Shown: positions 49,530 through 62,000, counted from the first letter of the stretch. The stretch: 64,000 nt of DNA from Cryptomeria japonica (GCF_030272615.1 NC_081407.1:136402897-136466896), one strand, 5' to 3'. Numbers and translations are program-made. The notes: a model not told the origin generated them from the letters alone.

Positions 49530-52500
49530 GACCTTAGAATCTACATACATTACAACATAGAAAACCTAGGGACTAAGGATTCGAAGAAGATATTCAATGA
49601 GGTTATTACCGATGAAAATGGAGTGATTAAACCTGAACATTAGATTGTGGAAAATTTAGGTTTTGTAGAGATTCTGAATATTCTCGAATTTCCTAAGGAA
49701 GTTGTCAGACTTGTATTGAGTAGAGTCCATGGAGAATTCATGTGGTTAGAGTCAATTTGCAAGATAACCAAGGATGCAATTAAGGCAGTTACTGGTTTAC
49801 CTTCAATTGGTAGTAGGCCTGATAAAACCAAGAAGATACCTAACGGGTGAGTTATGGATTTAACAGAAGCCACATCTGTTAATAGGTCACTTAGAGTGAA
49901 TGATGTCAAGGATATAAATGTAAAATATGTGAGTATGGTACTAGGATACAAAGCAACTCATGCAAATAGACTGAATTTTGTTCCTAGCCTATGTATTCAT
50001 AGTGCATATGAGATGGTGAACAATAATGCTAAGATTGATGTGTGTGAATGGCTTAAGGATGAACTAATTGATAACTTCAAGAAGATTAAGGGAGACAAGA
50101 AAGGTACTTTTCATTTTGGAAACCTACTAATATGCCAAATGTTGTACTTTACTAAGGAGATACCGAGCATAGGTCAAAAGGATTTTGGTTATGACATCTT
50201 GGTAGGAAAACAAATACAAGATGCTTTCACTGGTATGGGCACCAACAGTGTTAAGAATATCACAAACAACTTCAAAACATTTCAAAATAAGATGAGAGCA
50301 AGAGAGAGATTACCACATAGCATAATTGACAAGTATGACAAGGAAATCTACTTTGCCATTAAGAGAGATGAAACTTGGATGGAAGCAGTAAGACCTATTT
50401 GGGTTACTGAGATGGGTTATGAGGTAGACCTATCTGTTCTGGAGACATATGCTAAAGCTCTACTTGATGCACCAAGGGAGCCATCTGAGAAATTCTTTGG
50501 AAATGTAGAAACAATAGAGAGTGATATATCTATGCAGAAAAGGACAAAGAGAAGAGAAAAAATTATCAGAGATGCCTCCAAGAAGGTCAAAGAGATCAAA
50601 GAAAATGTCTCGAATATCAGTGGTATATCAACCAATGAGCTTGAAGGACTGCCACTTGAAGCACATGTTTCATCGGTTGTAACATCCTTCGATACTGACA
50701 GTGGTAAGGCTGCTGAGTTTAAAAGAGAGGAAGGAAGAGAAAAGCCTCACTGGTACCCTCTCCTTCACCTAAGAAAACCAGGACACTAAGGAAGAAACAA
50801 CAGGTAGTTAGGGAACCAAAGAAGAAGCTTACACCTAAGAAGAAACCGACACCAGTTACCTCCCACATTGGATGATTTATTGAATGAGATTACAGAGGAA
50901 GGTAATCTGTCTAATGTAAATAAATGGTATAATTCTTCAAATGATTCTGACAAAAACACAATTGAAGAAAGCATTGTTTTGCATTTAGATATTGACAAGA
51001 AAGTGTTGATAGAAGTAATTGATGAGTTACCAAATGATTTATACATGAGATTAGAAGCCAAAAGGCTATTTTTAATGGAACTAGACAAGAAGTTGAAAGT
51101 TGAAGCACTCTTAGTTGTACATCCGATAAATTCTAAGGAAGAGATAGATGAGATTTTTTTTGAAGCTAACTAGTTAGTATTTTTTAGTTGACACCAGCAA
51201 GTGAGCCTGATGGTTGGAAGGCTAAAAGAAATTGCAGATGAGACTACAGATAAATGGGACATATTCTTTGTAGAGAAGGAAAAGCAAGAGGAAAGAAGTA
51301 GACCTAAAATGGAGAAAACATTCAAGGTATATCAAAAGGACAAGGGAAAAGGTAAAGAAGGTGGTGTACCTTCTATAAAGATAATAGACAACATCCCTCC
51401 ACCAACCCAGGCCACCCCTCCATTAGCACCTTCATCACTAGTTCATACAGCTAATCCACTGGATATAGCTATTGAAGGTTTAACATATGATGATACTAAC
51501 CCTGAGTCAGAGATACATTTTACAATGAATGTGGATGCTCAGGAGGTAAACATTGTCGTGGACAAAGATACTACAGAGGTTAAGGCAGATAATGTTGAAG
51601 ACAACAAGATTTTAGAGAAATAGACACAAATAGTTGACTCTCAGGAAACTGAGATACCAGCTCAAACAGAGCAACCGGAGATTGGGAAACAAACAAAAGA
51701 CAAGACAACTAGCATAGGGCCACCATACTTTGAGAAATCGACAGTAACAGAGAAACAATATGAGGCAGAGGTTCATGTTGAGTCTGTAACACTGCCAGTT
51801 GCAGAGAAGCCCAATAAAATTGAGAAATCATTAAAGGTAGAGGTGCAGACATAGATGGATCCACTAGAATAAAATACAAGGAAAGTGGATACATCTGATG
51901 GAAGTAAAGAGGATATACTGAAGGTGACTGGTCAGACATCTATTGAGAAGAAACCTATAGCAGAACCAAGCACATCTACAGGTGAATTCAGACCCACTAA
52001 TATAATAGAGGTACTTTTGGATTCAATTAAAAGGATTACTAATTGCAATGACTTAGCATTTAAGGCAATTGATAACACATTACCTATTCTAAAGATGATT
52101 GCACCAAATTGTAAGATAGATCACATTAATGATTCTTTAGGGAAACTAGACACATTGTCCAAATTCATTGCTGATAATGTAATAACTATAGATAAGGTGA
52201 ATGAAAATACCATAAAGGAGAGAGTTGAAAAAGAGAAAAATACATTCTTTGAAAACACCATAAAGAAATGTACCGATCATGTGGATACACTTTTACCGGT
52301 ACTCAATTCTACAATTTTGGAGTATAAGGATCTATATAGGGAAGCATGTAAACCTCACTATTTGACTGAGGACATTGATGAGGAGATCAAAAAGACACAA
52401 AAGGAAATTGATGACATTGCGGATAATATAATAGGTTCATCTAGACTTATATCAGTTTTTGAGCAGGAAATGGCAGTTTTTGAGGAGAAATTAGAAAAAC

Positions 52501-52660
52501 TTGAGAAAGAGAAGGCAAGAATAAGGTCTAATGCTTAGGAACTAAAGGATAAACTTGGTCTAAGGTTGGATAATCTGATTACTCAGAGAGTTGAATTATC
52601 TAAGGCAATAGTTCAAGGAGAACGATCACCAGAGAGAAAATGCACTATCTCACCGATATG
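49530..52660 (+). pseudogene. Element E ORF2: large protein of unknown function
   Basis: I do not recognise a family with confidence. One frame runs 49566-50789 with stops at about 49641 and 49848, including L-E-S-I-C-K-I-T-K-D-A-I-K and V-T-G-L-P, a folded-looking domain with many aromatic residues (to about 50500). Then a Lys/Arg linker (K-K-T-R-T-L-R-K-K, P-K-K-K-L-T-P-K-K-K near 50775-50850, in a shifted frame) could be a nuclear signal. Further open pieces follow at 50868-51173, 51201-51623 and 51885-52538: acidic and proline-rich, then a long coiled coil (52380-52535). Total length would be about 1000 residues. The place between gag and 3' LTR, with no pol, is unusual. Env-like or transposon-associated proteins of SIRE-type elements are possible relatives. 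Confidence 0.7.
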
Positions 52661-52960
52661 ATCCAGTAGACTAAGGCAACTCTTATTGACAACAACAAAT
52701 TTATATAGAGTTTGAATATGATTTTGGCGGACATCTTTCATATTGTAACCAACCGGTTACAAACTTTGAGATAGCATTTTTGTACTCTTTTGATTATTTA
52801 TGACATCCTTTGTCATTGATGTCAAAGGGGGAGTAGTGGAGAGAAAAATGCATATACAAAGGAGATCACTTGCTCAGGGGGAGCACATATTGTTGGATTT
52901 TAGTTTTGGAATAATAGTTTTTTTCTCATGAGTGTTGCCATCAATGCCAAAGGTGGATAT
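52661..52960 (+). other. Element E 3' untranslated region and polypurine tract
   Basis: Holds GATGTCAAAGGGGGAGTAG (about 52820), CAGGGGGAGCAC (about 52875) and the terminal CCAAAGGTGGATAT before the LTR. Confidence 0.75.
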
Positions 52961-53707
52961 TGTTGGCATTTTACACTCTTATGAGAATAGTTGATGTTGT
53001 CATTGATGGAAACCAACTGGCAACTCATCATCGGTAGGCACTTCACCAACATTTAGATTACATCGGCAACAAAGCATACCGATACTCCAACCGACATGCG
53101 ATAAAGTTTTGTTTATTGCAAATATAATTATCCTTTGCAAGCCAACATGTCATATTGTAAAAGACTCATATATGTATGAGATCTTATAGGTCATTTTGAT
53201 ATGAGAGAGAGAGAGGAATAGAGAGTGAGACATTTTATTGTATAAGGTGATATAGTTGACAGCAAAGGTTTTGGTTATAGACTGAGCTTAAACAAGTACT
53301 GAACCTGGCATGAGAGATGTTGTTTTGAGCAATACATTGTATTGGATTTGATAATACATTTTGTAGTTAGTGTGACTCTTTATTGAGCAGTGAGCTCTAG
53401 GCTATTGGCCTCCCTATATGTGTAGGCCCCTTATTGTAAGTAGTATTTATTCATTGGCCAGTGAGTAAATATTGTGGTTCACAAATCTCACCAAGGTTTT
53501 TCTCACATCGGGTTTCCTCATTAAATATCTTGTGTTATGGTGTGTTTCTATGTTGTCTCTATTATTTATGTTACTACATTAATTCTTATTTATCAGTACA
53601 CTATTTTGGGATGCAAAGTTAAAAATAAGTTTAAATATTCTGCTAACCAGTTAGACACTAATTCACCCCCCCTTTCAGTGTCTTTGGGACTGTCATTGAA
53701 TCTAACA
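52961..53707 (+). repeat. 3' LTR of element E
   Basis: TGTTGGCATT to TGAATCTAACA, 747 bp, followed by the ATTGG target duplication. Confidence 0.95.
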
Positions 53708-54043
53708 ATTGGTTCTTTACAACTATCAATGCATTGGATACCTTTGTATTGAGTGTTTGTGTTTGGATATCAGTTGAGATGGGACTTATCATTTGTTACG
53801 ATAGATTGTGTGGCTTTATCTTTGGATGGCCTTTTCATGTCTAGTGGCAGTGGCAGTGGCATGGTGAAGGGTGGGAGCATTCATGTATGAGATGGTGGTC
53901 ACTTTGTTTCTTGTTGCAGGTATCTTGATATAGCACATGGAGCACTTTGATTCCATGATGGTATATGTGCTAGAGGGATTGTTCCCTTATTCATGTTGTA
54001 GTTAATTATTTCCCCTTTGCAATGTATACAACAAGTGGGATAA
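53708..54043. other. Non-coding DNA right of element E
   Basis: Continuation of the TG-rich host DNA at 40309-41970. It ends with ACAAGTGGGATAA just before a TGTTGGG, like a worn polypurine tract. Confidence 0.45.
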
Positions 54044-54740
54044 TGTTGGGAAAATAGGTGTTGCACACCTTGCATAATAATATTTATAATTGTAATATCT
54101 ATTTATTATGTGTTTCACATGGACATGCAATGTAATATTTATTTAATTGATGTTGCACATGGATGTGTAACATGTAGAGATTCCTTGGGAATATTATCAA
54201 AACCATTTGATGAGTTATATTGTAATATTGAGATATTATATTATATTTATTTAATATTGGGGAATGTAATTTGATAAAGTACCCAATATTAGATGTGGGG
54301 TCAATGGGGGTAGGTAGCCCATGGTAGTTGCAAATGGTTTTGATGTAATACCACTTGGTGGTTTTGTGGGAGCTTGTGTTTATAAAAGCAACCACAAGGG
54401 TAGTTGTTTGGGTTGGTCAGTTAGCCAGGTTAGCATTTGTGGAGGTTGGAAGTGTGGCATGGGATGTGTGGTTACATGCTTTTCCACATGGAGTGCTTAT
54501 TGATGGCTTGTTAATGGTTGGGTTTTAGAAGCTTTTATAGTTCTATTGTAATGTAGCATTGTTGAATAATACATGGTGATGGATGCTTTTGGAGGCTTGG
54601 TTTTTCCCTCATGAGGGTTATCCCAAGGTATATCTTATGTCATCTTTGATGGGTATGTTGTCTATTCCTTGCATGTGGATTATATGTTCATATTTTGTTG
54701 AAATCTCAATTGGGTTATGCAGAAATTTTCATAAAGTTGG
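54044..54740 (+). repeat. Possible LTR, right edge unclear
   Basis: Begins TGTTGGGAAAATAGG after a purine-rich run. TATAAAAG at 54381-54388 could be its TATA box, and AATAA-type signals lie near 54567. No matching second LTR or clear primer site is in the window, so this is tentative. Confidence 0.4.
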
Positions 54741-54789
54741 CTGCAAGTTTCCTTACACCCAAAAGCCTCTTCCACAACCAAGATTATTT

Positions 54790-56430
54790 ATAGAAGCTAC
54801 AATGAAGAAGCCAATGGTTGCATCTTCCTCCTCAATTGGGAAACCTTACTAAATTTCAGAGAGTCATAGGATTTTGACTCCTTTGCACACATTGTCTCTA
54901 GGTAGAGATATTTCTTTCCAGCCATATGAAGGCTTTCAGTTCTAGGGAGAGGTGTCTCTGCCTCAACATAGATTTGAAACTAGGTTGGGTGTTATAATTT
55001 GGGACCTTTCTCAGGAATGGTCCCTTGATGCCTTCAAGCTAGGAGGAGATCTTAGTGAGGATATAAGGCTCAATGCTTGTGAGAAATTCATGAATGATGA
55101 TGATTTCATCCAGACAAAGGAATTCTAGCAATTCATGATAAGAAAAATGGTGGATGAAATGGAGAGAAGAAAAGATATCAAGCTTGATAGTACAAGGGAG
55201 GATGAAGGATGAACTTTTGAGAGTTGAAGGAATAATTAGGTATCATGACTCATCAAATGAGGAGACAAGTAGTGAAGAAGAGTGGTGTAATTCTCCTTGA
55301 GGGGTGGGATATCTCCTTCGCAATTTTATTTGATGCCTTGAGGAGAAGACATGACATTGATTTGGAGACCATGGATCCATAACAAAGGAACAAATTTCTC
55401 TCTGGTGCAATTTTTTATGACCATCTAGATCAATTGGTTATCTAGTACTTACATCCAATCACAAGGAAGCCAACACTAAGTCATGAGATGGATCCGTTAT
55501 TTAGAATCGTAATTGTCAAAATGGTGGCTAATACTTTTGCTACTGAGGCCATAGGAATGACCATTCAAGTGGCAATATTTACCCATAAGGTGGCACTAAA
55601 GGATGATGAGGAAGTTTATATCCTAAGGGATAAGGTCAAATCACTAAAGGAGCAATTGTATTCAAGGTCAACATATAAGCCTCCAGCCTTACTAGAATAT
55701 TTATCAGAGGAAGGAATAAGACTGAGAAGAGATATAGATTAGGATAGGATAGATATTTCAAGAATGAATAATGAGATTGACATGTTGAAGATGGATTATT
55801 CAAGGATGGAGAAGAAGGAAGTGACAGAGATGACTTAATCATTTCTTGAGTCCAAGTTCAATATAATTTTAGATCATGCAGATTTTATAGAAGATGAACA
55901 TAGAGAGCTCTTAGGGTTTTCTGAAGAGAATTTGAGATGGTAAAAGTTCCTTTCTTTCTCTTTATCTCATATGAGAAATACAATTGCAATATTAGAGATT
56001 TCTCTAATTAGACCTCTTCCTCCCCATCTACATGATGTCATGGAATAGTTCAGGTCAAGGTTTGAAGTGATGAAACAAGTTTTTATCACCCATAGGATGT
56101 ACACGCAAAAGATAAATTTTGAGATTAGGAGCTTTCAATGCCTGGTTACATGTCATATGCCAACTTTATTTGATAGAAAAAAAGAGTAGTGTTGAAGGGA
56201 GAGGGATAATGAAGCCAAAATTGAAATGGAAGATAGAGATTAGGGCTAAATTGGATACTATATTGATTGACATCTTTTTAGATGAGACACAAATCCTTAA
56301 GAAGTTGGAGTCTCACATGGATGCACTGTCAAGCTTCAATAGTGGAATGACAAAGATGGAGGCTTCTAGAACCAAGATAAATAATGAAGACTACCAGAAA
56401 CACATCAGCAAACCCCAAGGCTACAAGCAA
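54790..56430 (+). pseudogene. Decayed coding region of unknown function
   Basis: A frame from about 54799 reads M-K-K-P-M-V-A-S-S-S-S, then G-V-I-I-W-D-L-S-Q-E-W-S-L-D-A-F and E-K-F-M-N-D-D-D-F, with scattered stops (TAA/TAG/TGA at about 54850, 54943, 55126, 55210). After a shift near 55260 another frame carries L-F-D-A-L-R-R-R-H-D-I-D-L, H-E-M-D-P-L-F-R-I, V-K-S-L-K-E-Q-L and coiled-coil-like runs to about 56150. I do not recognise it. It has no RT, integrase, protease or zinc knuckle. Its place after a possible LTR suggests the coding part of another pol-less or broken element; a processed host pseudogene is the alternative. Confidence 0.55.
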
Positions 56431-56742
56431 GATGAATTGGGAGCCTTTTTGATTCTTTTTTCTCTCCATTTCTATAGTTTTGAAATTTTAAATTTTTGAA
56501 TCTCCCACCTTTTTTTGAAATTTTGCATTTTATTGTCTTTGTTGACTATTTTCATGTCAACCTCAGCCTTGCATATATCAAATCTGAGAAAACCTTTACT
56601 GGCTAAAGCCCTATCAAACTCTCTAAGGTTAAAACCCTAAACCCTAAGTCTTATTTGCCTTAAAACCTTCTCTCAGCCTTGGTTTCTATTTTTCAGCTGA
56701 CCATAAAGAGAAGTCAAAGTCACTCAGATGACTAGTTGAAGG
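56431..56742. other. Non-coding DNA between relic and element F
   Basis: No gene was seen. It contains a short AAACCCTAAACCCTAA run, too short to call telomeric. Confidence 0.5.
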
Positions 56743-58331
56743 TGTTGAACACAATGTACCACTGAGAGGGGGGGGGGTGAATCAATGGTTCCTAAATTCT
56801 TTTCCTTTTTACAACAACCTTAGAATACCAATTATCACCCTAAACACTAAACAATTAAACTGGTAAGACAAATGTGGATATCAAAAGAGACAAACACATA
56901 AATGCAACTCACAACACCATATGTATGAGGAAAACCCAATATGGGAAAAACCTCGATGAGAAATGTTGTTGGAGTCTACTGCTCCAATCCAGCCTCATAA
57001 GTAAAACAATGAATTACAAAGATTTAGGGCACCAACCCAAGCAGCACCAACCCCTACGGATTTAGGGCACCAACCCAACCCCTACATCAAGCTGCAACTT
57101 GGTGATGTATAATAAAATACAATTTTGATACAGTTATAGCATCTATTTGCAAATGAGTTCTGCAACACTTGATCAAATATATTTCTATCAGTTAACAACC
57201 TTCTCTTCTTCACTGGATCTCACACTACCGCTTATCAGATTAGCTTAACTATTAGACCTACAACAGTTTACTGATACTCTATCTCTGCTGGTTAAACCCT
57301 CTCACCGGTTCACCTGGTAACTCACTTTGCAACTTTCTTAGAATAAATTCTAAGGAAGATGATCTTTTTCCATTCTCAAGCTCTCTTCACTCTACTTCTT
57401 CACATCAATCATCTTGGATTTTTGTCTCGAGCTCACATATTTATCATCTAAGGTTCCCACCAAAAACCGCATTCAAATAGTGTTGTGTTAGGTTTTTCCT
57501 TCACCAACTTGATCCATATCTAAATTGATTCAATCTACTTTTCTAGGGAGATGATCTTTATGTCATCAATCAACACCACCAATGCCTCACATTCCAATGT
57601 GCATTTTCTAAATCAAGAGGTCTGCACCATGCTTTTCTGCTTTTCTTTGTCATACATCATTAATGGCTCAGCTATTTTCTTTAGCAAATGGGTATGAAGA
57701 TAAAATATTCTTTCAAGATAAGCTCAATTGCTTGCCAGTTTGTCTTCCTCGAGCCACAATCCTCTAGCATCCTCCATGACTTTCAGGTTCTTCATAAAAG
57801 TTGACCTGCTATCTGACTTGTTACATCAATGCACACTTCACCAACCTTTGCAATATCACCACCTGGCTTCCAGTTGTCATCTTTGTTGACATCCACCTTT
57901 GCTTGGTTTGCTATGTTAGTTTGACACTCTTTGTTGACCAAGATTGACTACCAGTTCAATTCACCTTACCGATATAACCAACAAACAGTCTCTTTACTGA
58001 CAACACATCCTCTTAACAATTCATCGTGCCTTTTGGTATGTCTTCATGCCATTCTTTTTGTTTTGCTCATTGGGTGTTGTTGTGATTCAAATAACATTCT
58101 ACCTCTTCATCACAAACAAACAACCAACCTTCATACCATTTTATGCCTTACCGATAAGCCTGCTTTACCGACAGATGACACAATTCATGTGTATCGGTAA
58201 CCTTCCTTCAATCTACTTACTCACATGTGGATTGACATCATATGTCTTACTTTTCTTATATCGGTCACCACTCCGTACTCATTGGTGACCTTACCAAACT
58301 AGTTGACATCAATGACAACTTAATGCCAACA
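56743..58331 (-). repeat. 3' LTR of element F
   Basis: On the plus strand TGTTGAACACAATG to TAATGCCAACA, 1589 bp. Its first bases are repeated at 63849, the start of the other LTR. Confidence 0.9.
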
Positions 58332-58345
58332 ATCTCCCCCTTTGG
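58332..58345 (-). promoter_or_regulatory. Polypurine tract of element F
   Basis: The minus strand reads CCAAAGGGGGAGAT directly before TGTTGGCATT, the same primer as in B and D. Two more purine tracts lie at about 58391-58455. Confidence 0.85.
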
Positions 58346-58553
58346 CATTGTTGTCAACTTACTATAAGACTTCATACTGGTAGATTTTATCCCCCTTTGA
58401 CAAAATGACAAAGGGTGTTGTATACTCCCCCTTTGATTCATACCTATCTCCCCCTTAGGCTGATACCAGTGATTACAGTTGGTACTGAGATGTGGTTCAA
58501 GAGTTATAAATGCTGCTATGAACTCCTCCTAAACCATATAATTCCTTACTAAC

Positions 58554-60150
58554 TTACATGCATAAGGTAGGTGACACAACTCCCAACTTGTGTCTTAAGT
58601 ACTCAAAACTTCTTACCGGTAAAGGTTTGGTGAAAATGTCTGCCACTTGTTCTCCTATAGGGTTATAGTCCATCTTTACTTCCTATCCTTCAACCTTCTC
58701 TCTGAGGAAATGATACTTGATGGCTATATGCTTTGTCCTGGAATGTATCACTAGATTATTTGATATGTTGATGGCACTTGAATTATCACACCGGGTGAGA
58801 AGAGGATCAGTGATGTTCATTTGTATGGCCTTGAGGGTTTGCTTCATCCAAATTACCTAAGATCAGCATGTAGCAACATCAATGTATTCTACTTCAGCAA
58901 TTGATAAGGAGACTGAATCCTACTTCTTTTTATGCCATGAGACCAACTGGTCACCTAGGAAGAATGCACCACCACTTGTGCTCTTCTGATCATCAATGCA
59001 ACCTACCCAATCAATATCAGTATATTCTTCCAAGATGAATTCCCCTTGTTTAGGGTACCACAAACCATAAGTGAGTGTCCTTGCAAATACCTAAAAATTC
59101 TGCTTACGACATTCATATGTGACTTCTTAGGTGCAGCTTAAAATCTAGCCTCCATGCACACTGCCTGCACAATATCTAGTCTAGAAGAAGTAAGATACAA
59201 TAGAGTGCCTATCATGGATCTATACAATGTCTCATCCACCACCGGTGATTCATCATTCTTGCTTAATTTTCTTCTGGTCACCATAGGGGTACTTATCGGT
59301 TTGCAGTCCTCCATTTGAAATTTCTTCAACATATCATTTGCATACTTGGTTTTTGAGATAAAGATTCCCTTATCTTGGTGTGATATCTACAAACCAAGGA
59401 ATTATGTCAATTCTCCAAGCATTGACACCTCAAATTCTGACTGCATCTGATTAACAAATTCTTTGCAAAGGGTGTCCTTATTTCTTCCAAAAATAATGTC
59501 ATCTACATACACAACCACAATGATCATGTGGTTTCCATCTTTCTTTATGTATAAATTATTGTCAACACTCCCCTTTTTGAATCCTTGCTGTTCTAGGTAC
59601 TGATCTAGCCTTGAATACCATTCTCTAGGACCTTTCTTTAAACCATATAGGGCTTTCTTCAACTGACACACAAAGGTTTCATCATCATGTAGTAGAAACC
59701 CTTCTGGTTGCTCCATGAATACTTCTTCCAAATTTCCATTTAGGAAGGCAGATTTTACATCCATTTGATATACTTTATAACCCTTGTAGGATGAAAAGAC
59801 TAGAAACATTCTAATTGCTTCTAATCTAGCTACTGGTACAAATGTTTCTTCAAAATCAATGCCCTCTACTTGAGAGTATCCTTTGCACACAAGTCTAGCT
59901 TTATGCTTAAAAATTTTACCTTCTTCATTCATCTTATTCTAGTAGACCCATTTAGTGCTAATGATGTTCTTTTCTTCCAGTCTAGGGACTAATTCCCAAG
60001 TCTTGTTCTTCTCAATTTGTTGCAGTTCTTCTTCCATGGCATCCATCCATTCTTGTCTTTTGCTACCCTCATTGAATGTTTTAGGTTCTACTTTAGTGAT
60101 GACGCAAAAGTTGACTTGTTCATCATTATGGGCAAGTCTTCTCATAGTCT
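58554..60150 (-). pseudogene. Element F reverse transcriptase and RNase H
   Basis: Minus strand: W-M-D-A-M-E-E-E-L at about 60040, [31 protein letters not shown] and catalytic Y-V-D-D-I-I-F-G at about 59490. RNase H follows in a shifted frame (T-D-I-D-W-V-G, S-T-S-G-G-A-F-F-L-G, C-D-N-S-S-A-I-N) and ends D-I-F-T-K-P-L-P near 58620. Stops lie at about 59939, 59402, 59393 and 59135, with a frameshift near 59080 and more beyond. Confidence 0.85.
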
Positions 60151-60298
60151 ACACACGATCAATCTTATTTCCTAGAATCTATTCTTTTGGGTGGTTCATC
60201 TACACATATCGGTTAGGAGCCTTTTTGGATGCTTCTTTCAGTTCATTGTTTGACTAAGCTTCCTCACCTTCATCACTGGAATCATCATATCGATTTAC

Positions 60299-61570
60299 CT
60301 ATGATTGAATTCCTTTGTACATATCCTCATCAACTCTTACATGCACACTCTCAATGACTCCTCTTAGTCTCTTGTTGTAGCATTTATATGCCTTGTTGTT
60401 AGATGAGTAACCAAGGAAGATTCCTTCATCACTCTTGGAATCAAAACTACCTAGACCATCCATATCTCTCTTGATAAAACACTTACTTCCAAATACCTTG
60501 AAGTATTTTCTTGATGGTTTCCGGTCATACCACAACTCATAAGATGTCATTCTTCTATTTGTTCTTAGTTGAACATGATTCAATGTATATGCAACAATAT
60601 GAACCGCTTCCTTCCAATATGTGTCTGGTAGACTGGGCCTCATTTAACATGTTTCTGGCCATCTCCTTGACTGTCTTTTTCTTCCTTTATACCACACCAT
60701 TTTGTTGTGGAGTCCTAGAGGCTGAGTATTGCCTTTTAATTCCATGTCTTTCACAGTAATCTTCAAACTCATTTGATGTGAATTCTCCACCTCAGTCCGA
60801 TCTTTGACATTTTAGCTTGCACCCACTTTCCTTCTCCACCATCTTCCTAAAGATCTTGAATCTATCAAATGCTTGTGATTTATCTTGCAGGAAAGTGACC
60901 CATTTCATTATTGAATAGTCATCAATGAAGAGCCTAAAATATATTTCACCAAAAAGAGTTCTTGTCCTAGTTGGACCACACAGATCTATATGTATAATTT
61001 TAGGTGGTCTTGAGGTGTTGTGTTCTTTTGTTCTGAAGCTCACCTTAGTCCATTTCCCTTTCACACATTCATCACAAAATGTACTTGCCACTTTGATGAT
61101 GGGTAGAATATTTCTTACATACCCCTTTTTTCTTACTGCAACTAAGTTATCAAAGTTTATGTGGCCTACTCTTTTGTCACAACCAGCTTTCATCCACTTG
61201 TCCCAACATACATTGGGATTCAAAACACTTTTTTAGATTATATACATTACCATCTATCCTCTTTCCTTTAGCTATAGTTTGACCAATACTCTCTTTCTTT
61301 ATCTAGCAGTCAGTAGAATCAAAAGTGAATTTATAACCTTTGTCACACATCTAACTCACACTCAACAAGTTGTGCTTTAGGCCTTCCACATAGTACACAT
61401 CATGTTCTTTCACTTTTCCATCAATGTTTAGAGTACCTTTTCCTTTTATTTTGATGGATGAGTTGTCTCCAAATCTCACTGAACCACCATTCCAATCTTC
61501 AAGCTTGATAAAAAAAAATTATCACTGGTCATGTGGTTGGAACAACCACTGTCTACAACCCATAGATTTT
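60299..61570 (-). pseudogene. Element F protease end and integrase
   Basis: The copia protease box D-S-G-C-S-N-H-M-T lies near 61545. Integrase has a zinc finger (G-H-I-N-F-D-N-L, C-D-E-C), H-I-D-L-C-G-P-T-R-T, D-D-Y-S, a stop in 'R-S-D-stop-G-G-E-F' at 60792, then P-Q-Q-N-G-V-V. The Y-W-K-E-A-V, Y-E-L-W-Y and G-I-F-L-G-Y-S modules follow at 60620-60400. The frame is broken at several sites (about 60650, 60792, 61230). Confidence 0.85.
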
Positions 61571-61719
61571 TCCTTTCAGCATGTAAGGCAGTCTACACTA
61601 TCAAACTTGATTCTGCCTTGTCCTTTTCTTTCTCAACCCATACTAATTTGGTTTCCTTCTTCTTGTCTATTGCTATTTTGTGTTCTAGTTTAACAACCGG
61701 TTCTTGATCAGGATCTATC

Positions 61720-62000
61720 CTCTTCTACTTGATTTTCCTATTTTTACAAAACTTTTCTATATGTCCAAACTCTTGATAGTTATAGCATTTCACATTTTCA
61801 TTTAAAGATGAATCTTTGAAAATTTTGTAGGACACCAGTTTATTCTTCCTACATTCAAAACTCCTATGAACAAATCCATTGCACTAATAACAAACAACAT
61901 TCATATCCCAGAGTGCATTAAATGGATTTCTACTTTCATAACTCATAGTGGGCTTATTGGTTAATCTACAATCAGCTATTCTATGCCCAAATTTGTTACA
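61720..62000 (-). pseudogene. Element F gag C-terminal zinc knuckles
   Basis: Minus strand shows C-Y-Q-C-N-K-F-G-H-R-I-A-D-C near 61985, C-Y-stop-C-N-G-F-V-H-R-S-F-E-C near 61895, and C-Y-N-Y-Q-E-F-G-H-I-E-K-F-C near 61785, the last having lost its second Cys. Together with C-F-N-C-G-K-V-G-H at about 63030 this makes four knuckles, the same number as in E ORF1. Confidence 0.75.

Larger units (their letters stand above)
41971..53707 (+). mobile_element. Element E: pol-less LTR retrotransposon
   Basis: LTRs at 41971-43512 and 52961-53707, target duplication ATTGG at 41966-41970 and 53708-53712, tRNA-Met primer site, and polypurine tract. The internal region has no protease, integrase, RT or RNase H. 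It codes for a coiled-coil/zinc-knuckle protein and a second large protein of unknown function. Two later insertions lie inside it: solo LTR Y in the 5' LTR and X2 in ORF1. It must borrow enzymes from an autonomous copia element; F-like or D-like elements are candidates by gag, PPT and LTR-start similarity. Confidence 0.9.
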
